Part shown: positions 35,668 through 45,106 of the stretch, piece by piece
Position numbering within the stretch: position 1 is the stretch's first letter
Layout of the letters: each line of letters opens with the position of its first letter
Source: Methyloferula stellata AR4
GTDB taxonomy: Bacteria > Pseudomonadota > Alphaproteobacteria > Rhizobiales > Beijerinckiaceae
Direction: 5' to 3'
NCBI RefSeq assembly: GCF_000385335.1
Contig: NZ_ARWA01000001.1
Coordinates: forward strand, 1,938,001 to 2,002,000
DNA length: 64,000 nt
Notes under the pieces: model-generated
What the model was told of the DNA's origin: nothing
The model's database searches: none
What the model saw: only the letters and a program-made list of their open reading frames with translations
Position numbers and translations under genes: made by a program

Positions 35668-35788
35668 AGCCTCGTGCTTCGAGACGGCGGCCTTCGCAGC
35701 CTCCTCAGCATGAGGGCTTCATTCAGTTCCGCTGCCAAGCCCTCATCCTGAGGAGCCCACGAAGTGGGCGTCTCGAAGGACGAGGGCG
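35668..35788. repeat. P3 palindromic repeat
   Basis: GCCTCGTGCTTCGAGACG...CCTCCTCAGCATGAGGGC and its inverse CCCTCATCCTGAGGAGC...GTCTCGAAGGACGAGGGC, with inner hairpin CCCAC-GAAG-TGGG. It lies between convergent ispH and the 218-aa gene. Confidence 0.87.
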
Positions 35789-35811
35789 GACGATAGTGGT
35801 TTCGCAGCTGC

Positions 35812-36468
35812 CTACATCCTCTCGTCGCTTTGCGCTGTGCTGCGCTCGTCGCACCAATCGCCAAAGCCGCGCGCACCCTGCTTCGACATGAGAAAGACGA
35901 GGCCAGCGATGAACGTGGCGCTGGCCTGCTCCAGCCCCGGCACCTGACGCAAAAGATCGGCTGCGAGCACGGCTTCATCGGCGGGCGGCTGGTCCGGCGA
36001 AAGCTGCGCGGGCGCGGCGAAAACCGGGAGCTTCACGCGGTCGCATAAGAGCCGCAGCAGATGACCGGCCAGAATGGCGAAATAGCCGCGCTCGTAAGAG
36101 ATAAAGAGCGCGAAGCGGCGCGGGTCGGCGGGCACGGCCATTTGCCCCGTTTCTTTCTCTTGGGCATTTTCGATATCGGCGAGCAAATGATATTGCCAGC
36201 TCGACGCAAATTCAGGGCTGGCGATCTTCGTATCGTTGATCGTCCAGCGCCGCCGTGCGCCGGTCTCGTTCGATGCGGCATCGGTCTCGGCGGCATCGGC
36301 GATGGGTTGTTTCATCAGAATAGCGAGCGCGCGCGAGATCTGCAGACTCTCGGCATCGCTCCATTTCGGCATCTGCGCCCAATGCGCAAGCGGCTGGCCA
36401 TACTCCTCTTGGAGGAGGTGGCTCAAAGCCGCGAAGCCATGTTGAAGAAACACCTCTGTGTCGGACAT
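35812..36468 (-). CDS. Hypothetical protein, 218 aa, not recognised
   Basis: Mostly helical, soluble-looking protein without signal peptide. An acidic N-terminus (MSDTEVFLQHGFAALSHLL) leads to a linker rich in Ala/Asp/Thr around 58-72, then ALFISYERGYFAILAGHLLR, the most hydrophobic part, and a C-terminal SATFIAGLVFLMSKQGARGF. It starts 22 bases after the recG stop on the same strand, so it is probably cotranscribed with recG. I cannot match it to a family. Confidence 0.65.
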   Translation of the reverse strand: MSDTEVFLQHGFAALSHLLQEEYGQPLAHWAQMPKWSDAESLQISRALAILMKQPIADAAETDAASNETGARRRWTINDTKIASPEFASSWQYHLLADIENAQEKETGQMAVPADPRRFALFISYERGYFAILAGHLLRLLCDRVKLPVFAAPAQLSPDQPPADEAVLAADLLRQVPGLEQASATFIAGLVFLMSKQGARGFGDWCDERSTAQSDERM

Positions 36469-36490
36469 TATTCATCCCGTTTAATGAGGA

Positions 36491-38599
36491 TCAGCCTGCC
36501 CTCAGCAGCTTGATCGCCTCGTCGCGCTCGAACAGATGCAGCAAAATGCGTAGAGCCTCGCCGCGCGGGCCTTCGAGGCGCGGATTATCCTTCATGATCA
36601 TCTGCGCCTCCTGCCGTGCGAGCGTGAGAAGCGCGCCATGCACCTCAAGCCGTGCAAGACGAAAGCCAGGCGTGCCGGATTGGCGTGTGCCGAGCACTTC
36701 GCCTTCGCCGCGCAGGCGCAAATCTTCCTCCGCGATGCGAAAGCCGTCCTCGGTCTCGCGCATGATTTCGATGCGGCTTTTGGCGGTCTCGCCGAGCGGG
36801 GTCTTATAGAGAAGCAGGCAGGACGACTTGCCCTTTCCGCGCCCGACACGTCCACGCAGCTGATGCAATTGCGCAAGGCCGAAGCGCTCGGCATGTTCGA
36901 TCACGATAATGGTTGCCTCCGGCACATCGACGCCGACTTCGATGACCGTGGTCGCGACAAGGATCTGGATTGCGCCGCTGGCGAAGGCTTCCATCGTCTC
37001 GTCCTTGTCCTTGCCTTTCATCTTGCCGTGCAGAAGGCCGACCTTGCCGCCGAAGATCCGCTGAAGCGTGGCGAAGCGCTCCTGCGCGGCGGCGACATCG
37101 ATCAGCTCGCTTTCCTCGACCAGAGGGCAGACCCAGTACGCGCGGGTGCCTTTAGCAATCGCCGCAGCAAGCCGCGCCACGACATCGCCGATCCGGTCCA
37201 AGGGCAGAGCGCGCGTTTCGATCGGCTGCCGGCCGGCGGGCTTGTCGCGTAGCACCGACACGTCCATATCGCCGAAATAAGTGAGCACCAAAGTACGGGG
37301 GATCGGCGTCGCGGTCATGACGAGAACATCGACCGCCTCGCCTTTGCGGCCGAGTGCCAAACGCTGATGCACGCCGAAACGGTGCTGCTCGTCGACGACG
37401 GCCAGGGCCAGATCGCGAAAGGCGACGGCCTCTTGGAACAAGGCGTGGGTGCCGATGAGTATATCGATCTCGCCCTCGGCCAAAGCGGCAAGCACCTTTT
37501 GGCGTGCCGTGCTTTTGTCGCGGCCGGTCAGGATCGCCAAGCGAAGCCCTGCGGCCTCGGCGAACGGGGCGATGGTCTCATAATGCTGGCGCGCCAGAAT
37601 TTCGGTCGGTGCCATGAGCGCCGCCTGATGGCCCGCTTCGACCACACTTGCCATGGCGAGCAGCGCGACCAGCGTCTTGCCCGAGCCGACATCGCCTTGC
37701 AGCAGCCGCAGCATGCGTTTCGCCTCGCCGAGATCGCTTTTGATTTCGGCAAAGGCCTCGACCTGCGAGCGCGTGAGCGTGAAGGGCAGGGCCTTTTCGA
37801 TTTGTGCCGCGAGCGCGCCGCTGGCTGTGTTTGCCCGGCCGGCGGTCTGGCGCATATGCGTGCGCATCATGACGAGCGCGAGCTGGTTTGCCAATAATTC
37901 GTCGAGCGCAAGACGTAGCCATGCCGGCTGTTCGAGCCCGATGGCTTCCGGCGTGGGAGGGCGATGAATCTGGGTAAGTGCGTCTTTGAAAGACGGAAAA
38001 TCCGGGCTTTTCGTCACGAAGTCGGAATGCCATTCGGGCAGAGCCGGGACCTTGGTCAGTGCGGCGTCGATCGCTTTGCCGAGCATCCGCAGATGCAGGC
38101 CTTCGGTCAGCGGATAGACGGGCTCGACAGGCGGCAGTTTGGCGAGGCCGTCGGCATCGAGCACGCGGTCCGGATGGACGATCTGGCGATAGCCGTCCCA
38201 AAGTTCGAGCTTGCCCGAGATCCAGCGCGTCGCGCCAAGGGGCAGGCTTTTTTCGATCCATTGATGATTGGCCAAGAAGAAGACGAGCAGAACGTCGCCG
38301 GTCTCGTCTTCGACCAGCACTTTATAAGGCGCCTTCGAGCGTGGCGGCGGCGGCCGATGCTCGGCGACCCTGGCCTCGAACAGCACCATACGATCTGGGA
38401 CGGCATCGGCGATCTTGACGCGCTGGCGCCTGTCGATCACGGCATGCGGCATATGAAACAGAAGATCGATGAGACGCGTGTCGGGCGCAGCCGCAGATGT
38501 GCGCTCGAAAAGCCGGTCGAACAGCTTGCCGGTCTTGGGGCCGATCCCGGGGAGGCCCGCGGCCGATGCGAAAAGCGGATTGAGGAGAGACGGCCGCAT
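36491..38599 (-). CDS. recG: ATP-dependent DNA helicase RecG
   Basis: 702-aa superfamily 2 helicase that remodels replication forks and branched DNA. An N-terminal wedge/OB region (PKTGKLFDRLFER, DLLFHMPHAVIDRR), then helicase motifs: FTLTRSQVEAFAEI, GDVGSGKTLVALLA (Walker A), MAPTEILARQHYE, VVDEQHRFGVHQR (DExH), MTATPIPRTL, ATTVIEVGVDVPEATI and QLRGRVGRG. Full length. It is followed closely by an unknown 218-aa gene. Confidence 0.96.
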   Translation of the reverse strand: MRPSLLNPLFASAAGLPGIGPKTGKLFDRLFERTSAAAPDTRLIDLLFHMPHAVIDRRQRVKIADAVPDRMVLFEARVAEHRPPPPRSKAPYKVLVEDETGDVLLVFFLANHQWIEKSLPLGATRWISGKLELWDGYRQIVHPDRVLDADGLAKLPPVEPVYPLTEGLHLRMLGKAIDAALTKVPALPEWHSDFVTKSPDFPSFKDALTQIHRPPTPEAIGLEQPAWLRLALDELLANQLALVMMRTHMRQTAGRANTASGALAAQIEKALPFTLTRSQVEAFAEIKSDLGEAKRMLRLLQGDVGSGKTLVALLAMASVVEAGHQAALMAPTEILARQHYETIAPFAEAAGLRLAILTGRDKSTARQKVLAALAEGEIDILIGTHALFQEAVAFRDLALAVVDEQHRFGVHQRLALGRKGEAVDVLVMTATPIPRTLVLTYFGDMDVSVLRDKPAGRQPIETRALPLDRIGDVVARLAAAIAKGTRAYWVCPLVEESELIDVAAAQERFATLQRIFGGKVGLLHGKMKGKDKDETMEAFASGAIQILVATTVIEVGVDVPEATIIVIEHAERFGLAQLHQLRGRVGRGKGKSSCLLLYKTPLGETAKSRIEIMRETEDGFRIAEEDLRLRGEGEVLGTRQSGTPGFRLARLEVHGALLTLARQEAQMIMKDNPRLEGPRGEALRILLHLFERDEAIKLLRAG

Positions 38600-38628
38600 C
38601 GGAGCTTAAAACTGCTTTGAACCTTTGA

Positions 38629-38670
38629 GCATGATCCCGAATCTCGCAGCTTATTCGGCGGAGATCATGC
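38629..38670. repeat. P1 palindromic repeat (degenerate)
   Basis: GCATGATCCCGAATCTCG...CGGCGGAGATCATGC, just upstream of the recG start. Confidence 0.6.
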
Positions 38671-39518
38671 GGCAAAATCGCGATGCCCGCGTTTGGCTGG
38701 GGAGAACGGGACGTTGATCAAACCTGCGCGATGGCGAGCGCCCATTGGGCATAGCTCAGGCTGAAGGCCGAAATTTTTTTTCTTTCGCGTAGGTTCAAAG
38801 TGAAGCTCTGCAATTGCAGGCTGCTTCGAGCAATCTGAGCAATATTCATATAGATATAATCTTCCGATTCGAAGGATCACATCGACAGAGCGAGCGCCTG
38901 ATAGGCCTTATCATCCGTACTACATTTTATTATATTTATGCCGCTTTTGACGACATCTTCCTTTGCTGATCTTTGCAGTCGAGGTTGGAGAAGTCTTCTT
39001 GCCTTTGTCGCACAGCTTAGGGATCAGTCTTGAGGCTGTCACGAACTCTCCTCTAGACTGTCGCGCGAGGAGCCCAAATAGAGGCCGATTGGCCACAGAC
39101 ATCGGTTTTCAGGCCAAATGGGGCATCTTGCGCGTACGTGAGCTCTGCGATACGGATCGCGCCGCTTAGGACGGTTTCGCTATTGCGAAGCCTTCTTTTC
39201 GACGGGTCGGAAATTCTTGCGATCGAGACAGTCCCATCGGCTTCTCAGTGCACGGAGATCCGGTTCCGAAAGATCGGAGTTTCAGCCGGTATAAGGCCGC
39301 GCAGGCAAGAGGCCGCAGGCAGATATCGTGAGACCGCGGGCTTTTAAAATTATCGGTATTGTATATCCCGCTCAAAGGGAACATGCGTGATAGACAAAAC
39401 CCGTATCTGATGACGGTTCGCCGTCGAGCCGCTCTGGTAAAGGCTGCGCATCAGATATTGGACATCAATCTTCTGACGCCCTCATCTTTGCCGAGAGCCG
39501 GGGCTAGGCCTGAACGAA
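38671..39518. other. Gene-poor spacer between recG and the nuo operon
   Basis: About 850 bases with no convincing gene on either strand. Base composition drifts to AT-rich around 38770-38945 and 39340-39375, unlike the rest of the window, and a T8 run occurs at 38774-38781. GACGG-TTCG-CCGTC at 39411-39424 is a small perfect hairpin. The nuo promoter should lie in the last 150 bases, but no clear -35/-10 pair or FNR-type box could be named. It could be a decayed gene or hold a small RNA. Confidence 0.5.
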
Positions 39519-39884
39519 ATGCCTGATCTTCTCAACGATTATTTGCCGCTTGTGATTTTCATCGCGGTGGGAGGCGTCATTTCCGGGGCGCTTCTCATCG
39601 CGCCTTTTATCGTCGCGTTCAAGGCGCCGGACGCCGAGAAATTATCGGCCTATGAATGCGGCTTCAACGCCTTCGACGATGCCCGCATGAAATTCGACGT
39701 GCGCTTCTACCTGGTGTCGCTTCTCTTCATTATTTTCGATCTGGAAGTCGCCTTCTTGTTTCCCTGGGCCGTGGCCTTCCGCCAGCTCGGGGCGCTCGGC
39801 TTCTGGTCGATGATGATCTTTTTGGGCGTGCTCACGATCGGCTTCATCTACGAATGGAAGAAGGGAGCGCTCGAATGGGATTAG
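39519..39884 (+). CDS. nuoA: NADH-quinone oxidoreductase subunit A
   Basis: 121 aa, three membrane helices ([52 protein letters not shown]). [21 protein letters not shown] is the conserved loop that takes part in the quinone-channel region of complex I. It is first gene of the nuo operon, and its last codons overlap the nuoB start by ten bases. Confidence 0.96.
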   Translation: MPDLLNDYLPLVIFIAVGGVISGALLIAPFIVAFKAPDAEKLSAYECGFNAFDDARMKFDVRFYLVSLLFIIFDLEVAFLFPWAVAFRQLGALGFWSMMIFLGVLTIGFIYEWKKGALEWD

Positions 39885-40408
39885 ATCAGGCGATCCAAAC
39901 CGCCGGCGGCCCCGCCGATCCCTTCTTTCTGTCGATCAACGATCAACTTGCCGACAAGGGGTTCCTCGTCACCTCGACCGAGGATCTCATCACCTGGGCG
40001 CGTACCGGCTCGCTGATGTGGATGACCTTCGGGCTCGCCTGTTGCGCCGTCGAAATGATGCAGGCGTCCATGCCGCGCTATGATATCGAGCGATTCGGCT
40101 TCGCGCCGCGCGGCTCGCCGCGGCAATCCGACGTGATGATCGTTGCCGGAACCTTGACCAATAAAATGGCGCCGGCGCTCCGCAAGGTCTACGACCAGAT
40201 GCCGGAGCCCCGCTATGTCATTTCCATGGGCTCCTGTGCCAATGGCGGCGGCTATTACCACTATTCCTATTCGGTCGTGCGCGGTTGCGATCGTATCGTG
40301 CCGGTCGATATTTACGTGCCTGGCTGCCCGCCTTCGGCGGAAGCCTTGGTCTACGGCATTCTTCTTCTGCAAAAGAAGATCCGCCGCACGGGAACGATTG
40401 AACGCTAA
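39875..40408 (+). CDS. nuoB: NADH-quinone oxidoreductase subunit B
   Basis: 177-aa subunit holding cluster N2, which reduces quinone. Ligand cysteines are in [20 protein letters not shown] and [12 protein letters not shown]. The ATG at 39875 lies inside the end of nuoA, preceded by GGGAG at a seven-base spacing; translation from further upstream would only read nuoA out of frame. Two P1 repeats follow before nuoC. Confidence 0.96.
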   Translation: MGLDQAIQTAGGPADPFFLSINDQLADKGFLVTSTEDLITWARTGSLMWMTFGLACCAVEMMQASMPRYDIERFGFAPRGSPRQSDVMIVAGTLTNKMAPALRKVYDQMPEPRYVISMGSCANGGGYYHYSYSVVRGCDRIVPVDIYVPGCPPSAEALVYGILLLQKKIRRTGTIER

Positions 40409-40409
40409 A

Positions 40410-40454
40410 GCATGATCCCGAAAAGTTGCAGGACTTTTCGGACAAAGATCATGC
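40410..40454. repeat. P1 palindromic repeat between nuoB and nuoC, copy 1
   Basis: GCATGATCCCGAAAAGT...ACTTTTCGG...GATCATGC; nearly perfect symmetry. It starts two bases after the nuoB stop. Confidence 0.85.
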
Positions 40455-40466
40455 GTAGAATGAGGA

Positions 40467-40510
40467 GCAGGATCCGAAAAAGTTGCAGACTTTTTGGATC
40501 AAGATCATGC
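40467..40510. repeat. P1 palindromic repeat between nuoB and nuoC, copy 2
   Basis: GCAGGATCCGAAAAAGT...ACTTTTTGGATC...GATCATGC, in tandem with the previous copy, 12 bases apart. The pair could stall or terminate part of the nuo transcription after nuoAB. Confidence 0.8.
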
Positions 40511-40542
40511 GTTCAAGAAATAAGTCGAATCGAGAAGGATCG

Positions 40543-41169
40543 ATGGATAAGAGTCTTGAGGATTTCGGCGCAGAGATCGCGGCGGCTTTGCCCGGTGCCA
40601 TCGAGGATATCCTGGTGGCCTATGGCGAGCTGACCTTGACGGTCGCGCCCGAGAGGCTGATCGAGACCGCGACCTTTCTGCGCGACGATGCGTCTTGCCT
40701 CTTCGTCTCCTTCATCGATCTGACGGCGGTCGACTATCCGGTGCGTGAAAAGCGCTTCGATGTGGTGACGCATCTTCTGTCACCGAAGCACAATCTCCGC
40801 GTCCGGCTGAAAGTTCTGGCCGACGAGGCGACATCCGTGCCCTCGCTGAGCGAGCTTTATCCGGCGGCCAATTGGTTCGAACGCGAGGCCTATGACCTCT
40901 TCGGCGTGATGTTCTCGGGCCATCCGGATCTGCGCCGCATCCTCACCGATTATGCCTTCGACGGACATCCGCTGCGCAAGGATTTCCCGATGACCGGCTA
41001 TGTCGAGGTGCGCTACGACGACGATCGCAAGCGCGTCGTCTACGAGCCGGTGCGCCTCAACCAGGAATACCGTTCGTTCGATTTCCTTTCGCCATGGGAG
41101 GGCGCGATCGGCTACGTGCTTCCCGGCGACGAAAAGGCCTCGCGCGATGGCGGGGAGGGCAGTAAATGA
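40543..41169 (+). CDS. nuoC: NADH-quinone oxidoreductase subunit C
   Basis: 208-aa peripheral-arm subunit. [40 protein letters not shown] and [20 protein letters not shown] (30-kDa subunit signature) are present. The ATG at 40543 has AAGGA five bases upstream. It is separate from nuoD, unlike the fused nuoCD of enterics. The stop overlaps the thioesterase gene start (ATGA). Confidence 0.96.
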   Translation: MDKSLEDFGAEIAAALPGAIEDILVAYGELTLTVAPERLIETATFLRDDASCLFVSFIDLTAVDYPVREKRFDVVTHLLSPKHNLRVRLKVLADEATSVPSLSELYPAANWFEREAYDLFGVMFSGHPDLRRILTDYAFDGHPLRKDFPMTGYVEVRYDDDRKRVVYEPVRLNQEYRSFDFLSPWEGAIGYVLPGDEKASRDGGEGSK

Positions 41170-41600
41170 AGGATACGCTGCGCCCCGGACTGACGCATCA
41201 ATTGATCTTCCCCATCACCGATACGAAAACCGTTCCGAGCCTCTATCCGGAAGCGCCGAGTTTCCGAGACATGCCGAATGTTTTCGCGACCGGTTTCATG
41301 GTCGGGCTTTTCGAATGGTCCTGCATTGAACTGCTCAAGGGTCATCTCGATGCGGGTGAGGGCAGCCTCGGCGTGCACGTTGATTTCAATCATGTCGCGG
41401 CGACACCGCCTGGGCTCACGGTAACCGTCGATGCGGTTTGCACCGGCGTTGAGGGCCGCCGCGTGAGCTTCCACGTGCGGGGGCACGACGGCATCGATCT
41501 GATTGGCGAAGGAAATCACCAACGCATGATCGTTGTGTGGGACAAGTTTACCGCCAAAGTCGCCGAAAAAGCGAAGCTGGCTGGCGCAACGGCGAACTAG
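41166..41600 (+). CDS. FlK-like (fluoroacetyl-CoA thioesterase family) hotdog protein
   Basis: 144 aa. Aligned from memory with FlK of Streptomyces cattleya without gaps, it keeps the catalytic residues at identical numbers: Thr42 in FATGFMVG, Glu50 in LFEWSC, His76 in [15 protein letters not shown], plus Gly69, His107-Asp108-Gly109 and Arg120. FlK hydrolyses fluoroacetyl-CoA and spares acetyl-CoA; its Phe36 lid, linked to that selectivity, is Met36 here. The gene is translationally coupled to nuoC (ATGA overlap) and lies seven bases before nuoD, an unusual place. It may remove toxic or stray acyl-CoA; the true substrate is open. Confidence 0.85.
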   Translation: MKDTLRPGLTHQLIFPITDTKTVPSLYPEAPSFRDMPNVFATGFMVGLFEWSCIELLKGHLDAGEGSLGVHVDFNHVAATPPGLTVTVDAVCTGVEGRRVSFHVRGHDGIDLIGEGNHQRMIVVWDKFTAKVAEKAKLAGATAN

Positions 41601-41607
41601 GATCATC

Positions 41608-42798
41608 ATGGAAGACAGCGCTGTTCGCAATTTTTCCATCAACTTTGGCCCGCAGCATCCGGCGGCGCATGGCGTGCTGCGCCTTGTGCTCGAACTCGAC
41701 GGCGAGATCGTCGAGCGCGTCGATCCGCATATAGGGCTCCTCCATCGCGGCACCGAAAAGCTGATGGAGGCGCGCACCTATCTGCAGAACGTGCCTTATT
41801 TCGACCGGCTCGACTATGTCGCGCCGATGAATCAGGAACATGCCTTCTGCCTCGCCATCGAGAAATTGCTTGGCCTCGACGTGCCGCGCCGCGGCCAGCT
41901 TTTGCGTGTCCTGTTTTGCGAGATCGGCCGCATCCTTTCACACCTCTTGAACCTCACCACGCAGGCTTTGGATGTCGGCGCGCTGACGCCGCCGCTGTGG
42001 GGTTTCGAGGAACGCGAAAAGCTCATGGTCTTTTACGAGCGGGCGTCGGGCGCGCGGCTGCATGCGAATTATTTCAGGCCCGGCGGCGTGCATTGGGATT
42101 GTCCGCCGCAATTGATCGAAGATATCGGCGCCTGGTGCGATCCCTTTCTGAAGGTCTGCGACGATCTGCAGGACCTTTTCATCGAGAACCGCATCTTCAA
42201 GCAGCGCAATGTCGATATCGGCGTCATTAGCCTCGAAGATTGTTGGCTTCACGGCTTCTCCGGCGTCATGGTGCGCGGCTCAGGTGCCGCCTGGGATTTG
42301 CGCAAGGCCCAGCCCTATGAATGCTATGAAGAGATGGAATTCGACATTCCCGTTGGTCTCCACGGCGATAATTACGATCGTCAGGTGATCCGCATGGAGG
42401 AAATGCGGCAGTCCGTCCGGATCATGAAGCAATGCGTCGAAAAGCTGATGTCGCCGACCGGGCAGGGACCCGTCGCTTCGAAGCAAGGCAAAGTTGTTCC
42501 GCCGTCGCGCGCAGAAATGAAGCGCTCGATGGAAGCGCTCATCCATCATTTCAAGCTCTATACCGAAGGCTTCCATGTGCCTGCCGGCGAGGTCTATGCC
42601 GCGGTCGAGGCGCCCAAGGGCGAATTCGGCGTCTATCTCGTCTCCGACGGCACGGATAAGCCTTATCGCTGCAAGATCCGCGCGCCGGGATTCGCGCATC
42701 TGTCGGCGATGGATTTCCTCTGCCGCAAGATGATGCTGGCCGATGTCAGCGCGATCCTGGGCTCGCTCGATATCGTCTTCGGGGAGGTCGATCGATGA
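41608..42798 (+). CDS. nuoD: NADH-quinone oxidoreductase subunit D
   Basis: 396-aa 49-kDa subunit lining the quinone site. [71 protein letters not shown] and the C-terminal [19 protein letters not shown] are all standard. The ATG at 41608 is preceded by AGGA; open frame upstream lies in the thioesterase gene. It overlaps nuoE by four bases. Confidence 0.96.
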   Translation: MEDSAVRNFSINFGPQHPAAHGVLRLVLELDGEIVERVDPHIGLLHRGTEKLMEARTYLQNVPYFDRLDYVAPMNQEHAFCLAIEKLLGLDVPRRGQLLRVLFCEIGRILSHLLNLTTQALDVGALTPPLWGFEEREKLMVFYERASGARLHANYFRPGGVHWDCPPQLIEDIGAWCDPFLKVCDDLQDLFIENRIFKQRNVDIGVISLEDCWLHGFSGVMVRGSGAAWDLRKAQPYECYEEMEFDIPVGLHGDNYDRQVIRMEEMRQSVRIMKQCVEKLMSPTGQGPVASKQGKVVPPSRAEMKRSMEALIHHFKLYTEGFHVPAGEVYAAVEAPKGEFGVYLVSDGTDKPYRCKIRAPGFAHLSAMDFLCRKMMLADVSAILGSLDIVFGEVDR

Positions 42799-43439
42799 GC
42801 GTCCGCCGTCTCGCCGAAATCCAGCCGGAAAGCTTCGCTTTCACGCCCGACAATCTCGCATTCTGCGAGAAAGAGATCGCCAAATATCCGCCGGGGCGGC
42901 AGGCTTCGGCGGTGATCACTTTGCTTTGGCAGGCCCAAAAACAGAATGATTATTGGCTGCCGAAGCCGGCGATCGAAGCGGTCGCGCATATGCTCGGCAT
43001 GCCGCTCATCCGCGTCCTTGAGGTTGCGACCTTCTACACGATGTTCAACCTTTCGCCCGTCGGGAAATATTACATTCAATTCTGCGGCACGACGCCTTGT
43101 GTGCTCGCCGGTGCCGACGCGATCAAGGCGGTCCTCGAAAAACGCATCGGGCCGCAGCAGCAGGTAACGTCCGACGGGGTCTTTTCCTGGCTCGAAGTGG
43201 AATGTCTCGGCGCCTGTTGCAACGCGCCCATGGTGCAGATCAACGACGATTATTACGAGGATCTGACGGCGGAGAATTTCGAGAAGCTGCTCGACGATCT
43301 CGCGGCCGGGCGCCCGGTGACGGTGGGCTCGCAGACTGGTCGCGTCTCGTCGGAGCCCGCTGGCGGGCTCACATCGCTGACCTCGCTTTATGGCGTCGAT
43401 GGCCGCTCGGGTCCACAAAGCGTGAAGGACAAGGTCTAA
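42795..43439 (+). CDS. nuoE: NADH-quinone oxidoreductase subunit E
   Basis: 214-aa thioredoxin-like subunit carrying [2Fe-2S] cluster N1a, with Cys ligands in [13 protein letters not shown] and [12 protein letters not shown]. The N-terminal helix bundle contains [20 protein letters not shown]. After residue about 172 there is a Gly/Ser/Thr-rich tail, longer than in enterics and common in rhizobial NuoE. Coupled to nuoD by an ATGA overlap. Confidence 0.95.
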   Translation: MSVRRLAEIQPESFAFTPDNLAFCEKEIAKYPPGRQASAVITLLWQAQKQNDYWLPKPAIEAVAHMLGMPLIRVLEVATFYTMFNLSPVGKYYIQFCGTTPCVLAGADAIKAVLEKRIGPQQQVTSDGVFSWLEVECLGACCNAPMVQINDDYYEDLTAENFEKLLDDLAAGRPVTVGSQTGRVSSEPAGGLTSLTSLYGVDGRSGPQSVKDKV

Positions 43440-43440
43440 G

Positions 43441-44751
43441 ATGCTTGAGGACAAAGACCGCATCTTCACCAATCTCTACGGCTTCGGCGATCGCGGCCTT
43501 AAAGGCGCGCGGGCGCGCGGCGGCTGGGACAATACCAAGGGCCTGATCGACAAGGGCAAGGATTGGATCATCTCCGAGATGAAGGCCTCGGGGCTGCGCG
43601 GGCGCGGCGGCGCGGGCTTCCCGACCGGCCTCAAATGGTCCTTCATGCCCAAGGCCGACCCGGCGCGGCCGTCCTACCTCGTCGTGAACGCGGATGAATC
43701 CGAGCCCGGCACCTGCAAGGACCGCGAGATCATGCGCAATGATCCGCATCTCCTGATCGAGGGCTGTCTGCTTGCCTGCGTCGCGATGGAGGCGCATGCC
43801 TGCTACATCTATCTGCGCGGCGAATATATTCTGGAGCGCATTCACCTTCAGCAGGCCGTCGACGAAGCCTATGAGGCCAAGCTCATCGGCAAGGACAATG
43901 TCCACGGCTGGCCTTTCGACGTCTATGTCCACCATGGCGCGGGCGCTTATATTTGCGGCGAGGAAACGGCGCTGCTCGAATCGCTCGAAGGCAAGAAGGG
44001 CATGCCGCGGATGAAGCCGCCGTTCCCAGCCAATATGGGTCTCTACGGCTGCCCGACGACGGTGAATAATGTCGAGTCGATTGCCGTCGCGCCGGCCATT
44101 CTGCGACGCGGCGCAGCCTGGTTCGCGAGCTTCGGCGCCAAGAATAACGCGGGCACGAAGCTCTTCTGCATTTCCGGCCATGTGAACAAGCCGTGCAATG
44201 TCGAAGAGGCCATGTCGATTCCGTTCCGCGAATTGATCGACAAACATTGCGGTGGCATCCGCGGCGGCTGGGACAATCTTCTGGCCGTCATCCCCGGTGG
44301 CTCGTCCGTGCCGCTCGTGCCGGCGCATGAAATCGCCGACGCGCCAATGGATTTCGACACGTTGCGCAATCTCAAATCGGGTCTCGGCACGGCTGCCGTG
44401 ATCGTGATGGATAAGTCGACGGATATCGTCCGCGCGATCACCCGGATCAGCTATTTCTACAAGCATGAGAGTTGCGGGCAATGCACGCCTTGCCGCGAAG
44501 GCACGGGTTGGATGTGGCGCGTCATGAGCCGCATGTCGGAAGGCCGCGCGCAGAAGCGCGAGATCGACATGCTGCTCGAAGTCACGACGCAGATCGAAGG
44601 CCATACGATCTGCGCTCTGGGCGATGCGGCGGCGTGGCCGATCCAGGGCTTGATCCGGCATTTCCGCGGCGAGATCGAAAAGCGCATCGATCAATATGCG
44701 GCCAATCCGCATTCCGAGCCGGTGGTGATCACCGGCGTGGCGGCGGAGTAG
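43441..44751 (+). CDS. nuoF: NADH-quinone oxidoreductase subunit F
   Basis: 436-aa NADH- and FMN-binding subunit. [19 protein letters not shown] is the NADH/FMN site, [20 protein letters not shown] binds FMN, and [12 protein letters not shown] holds cluster N3 with a further Cys in [12 protein letters not shown]. Begins one base after the nuoE stop. Confidence 0.97.
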   Translation: MLEDKDRIFTNLYGFGDRGLKGARARGGWDNTKGLIDKGKDWIISEMKASGLRGRGGAGFPTGLKWSFMPKADPARPSYLVVNADESEPGTCKDREIMRNDPHLLIEGCLLACVAMEAHACYIYLRGEYILERIHLQQAVDEAYEAKLIGKDNVHGWPFDVYVHHGAGAYICGEETALLESLEGKKGMPRMKPPFPANMGLYGCPTTVNNVESIAVAPAILRRGAAWFASFGAKNNAGTKLFCISGHVNKPCNVEEAMSIPFRELIDKHCGGIRGGWDNLLAVIPGGSSVPLVPAHEIADAPMDFDTLRNLKSGLGTAAVIVMDKSTDIVRAITRISYFYKHESCGQCTPCREGTGWMWRVMSRMSEGRAQKREIDMLLEVTTQIEGHTICALGDAAAWPIQGLIRHFRGEIEKRIDQYAANPHSEPVVITGVAAE

Positions 44752-44759
44752 GGGTGGGA

Positions 44760-45026
44760 ATGACGCAAGACGCCGATAATCCCATTTTGAAATCGCTGCA
44801 TCAGATCGAGGGCAAGCTCGATCTGGCCGTGAAGGATTTTGCCGATCTCAAGGCGCGCGTTGCCGAGATCGGCGCGCCCAGCACGCAGGCGGAGATTCTG
44901 CTGGCCGGTACCAACAGCCGCCTTGATCTTGTCGATGAACGGCTTGCCCGCATCGCCGACAAGCTCGATCTGATTAGGCGCGATCTCGCGGCTCAGACTG
45001 GCGCCCCGCTGGAGGCTTGCAAATGA
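44760..45026 (+). CDS. Small coiled-coil protein between nuoF and nuoG
   Basis: 88 aa, soluble and strongly helical: LKSLHQIEGKLDLAVKDFAD, LDLVDERLARIADKLDLIRR show heptad-like spacing of Leu/Ile/Val, so a coiled coil is likely over most of the chain. Start ATG nine bases after the nuoF stop with GGGG upstream. Its stop overlaps a 27-codon ORF. Position within the operon suggests a complex I-associated or assembly role, but no family was recognised. Confidence 0.7.
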   Translation: MTQDADNPILKSLHQIEGKLDLAVKDFADLKARVAEIGAPSTQAEILLAGTNSRLDLVDERLARIADKLDLIRRDLAAQTGAPLEACK

Positions 45027-45106
45027 GCGCCGCGCGGAACAGACCTATTCGCATCGCTGACATGGATGGCGTATATCGGCTCATTCCAGGGGATTTCTTG
45101 CGATGA
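45023..45106 (+). CDS. 27-aa micro-ORF overlapping its neighbours at both ends
   Basis: ATG overlaps the preceding stop (ATGA at 45023-45026) and its TGA overlaps the nuoG ATG (ATGA at 45103-45106). GGAGG lies seven bases before its ATG. The product starts [20 protein letters not shown] and ends PGDFLR; basic, no membrane span. It could be a real small subunit or merely a translational bridge keeping ribosomes on the message up to nuoG. Existence as a protein is unproven. Confidence 0.4.
   Translation: MSAARNRPIRIADMDGVYRLIPGDFLR

Noticed and set aside
38963-39169. 68-codon frame in the spacer before nuoA
   Set aside because: No ribosome site, no family-like pattern, and overlapping frames of similar length on both strands.
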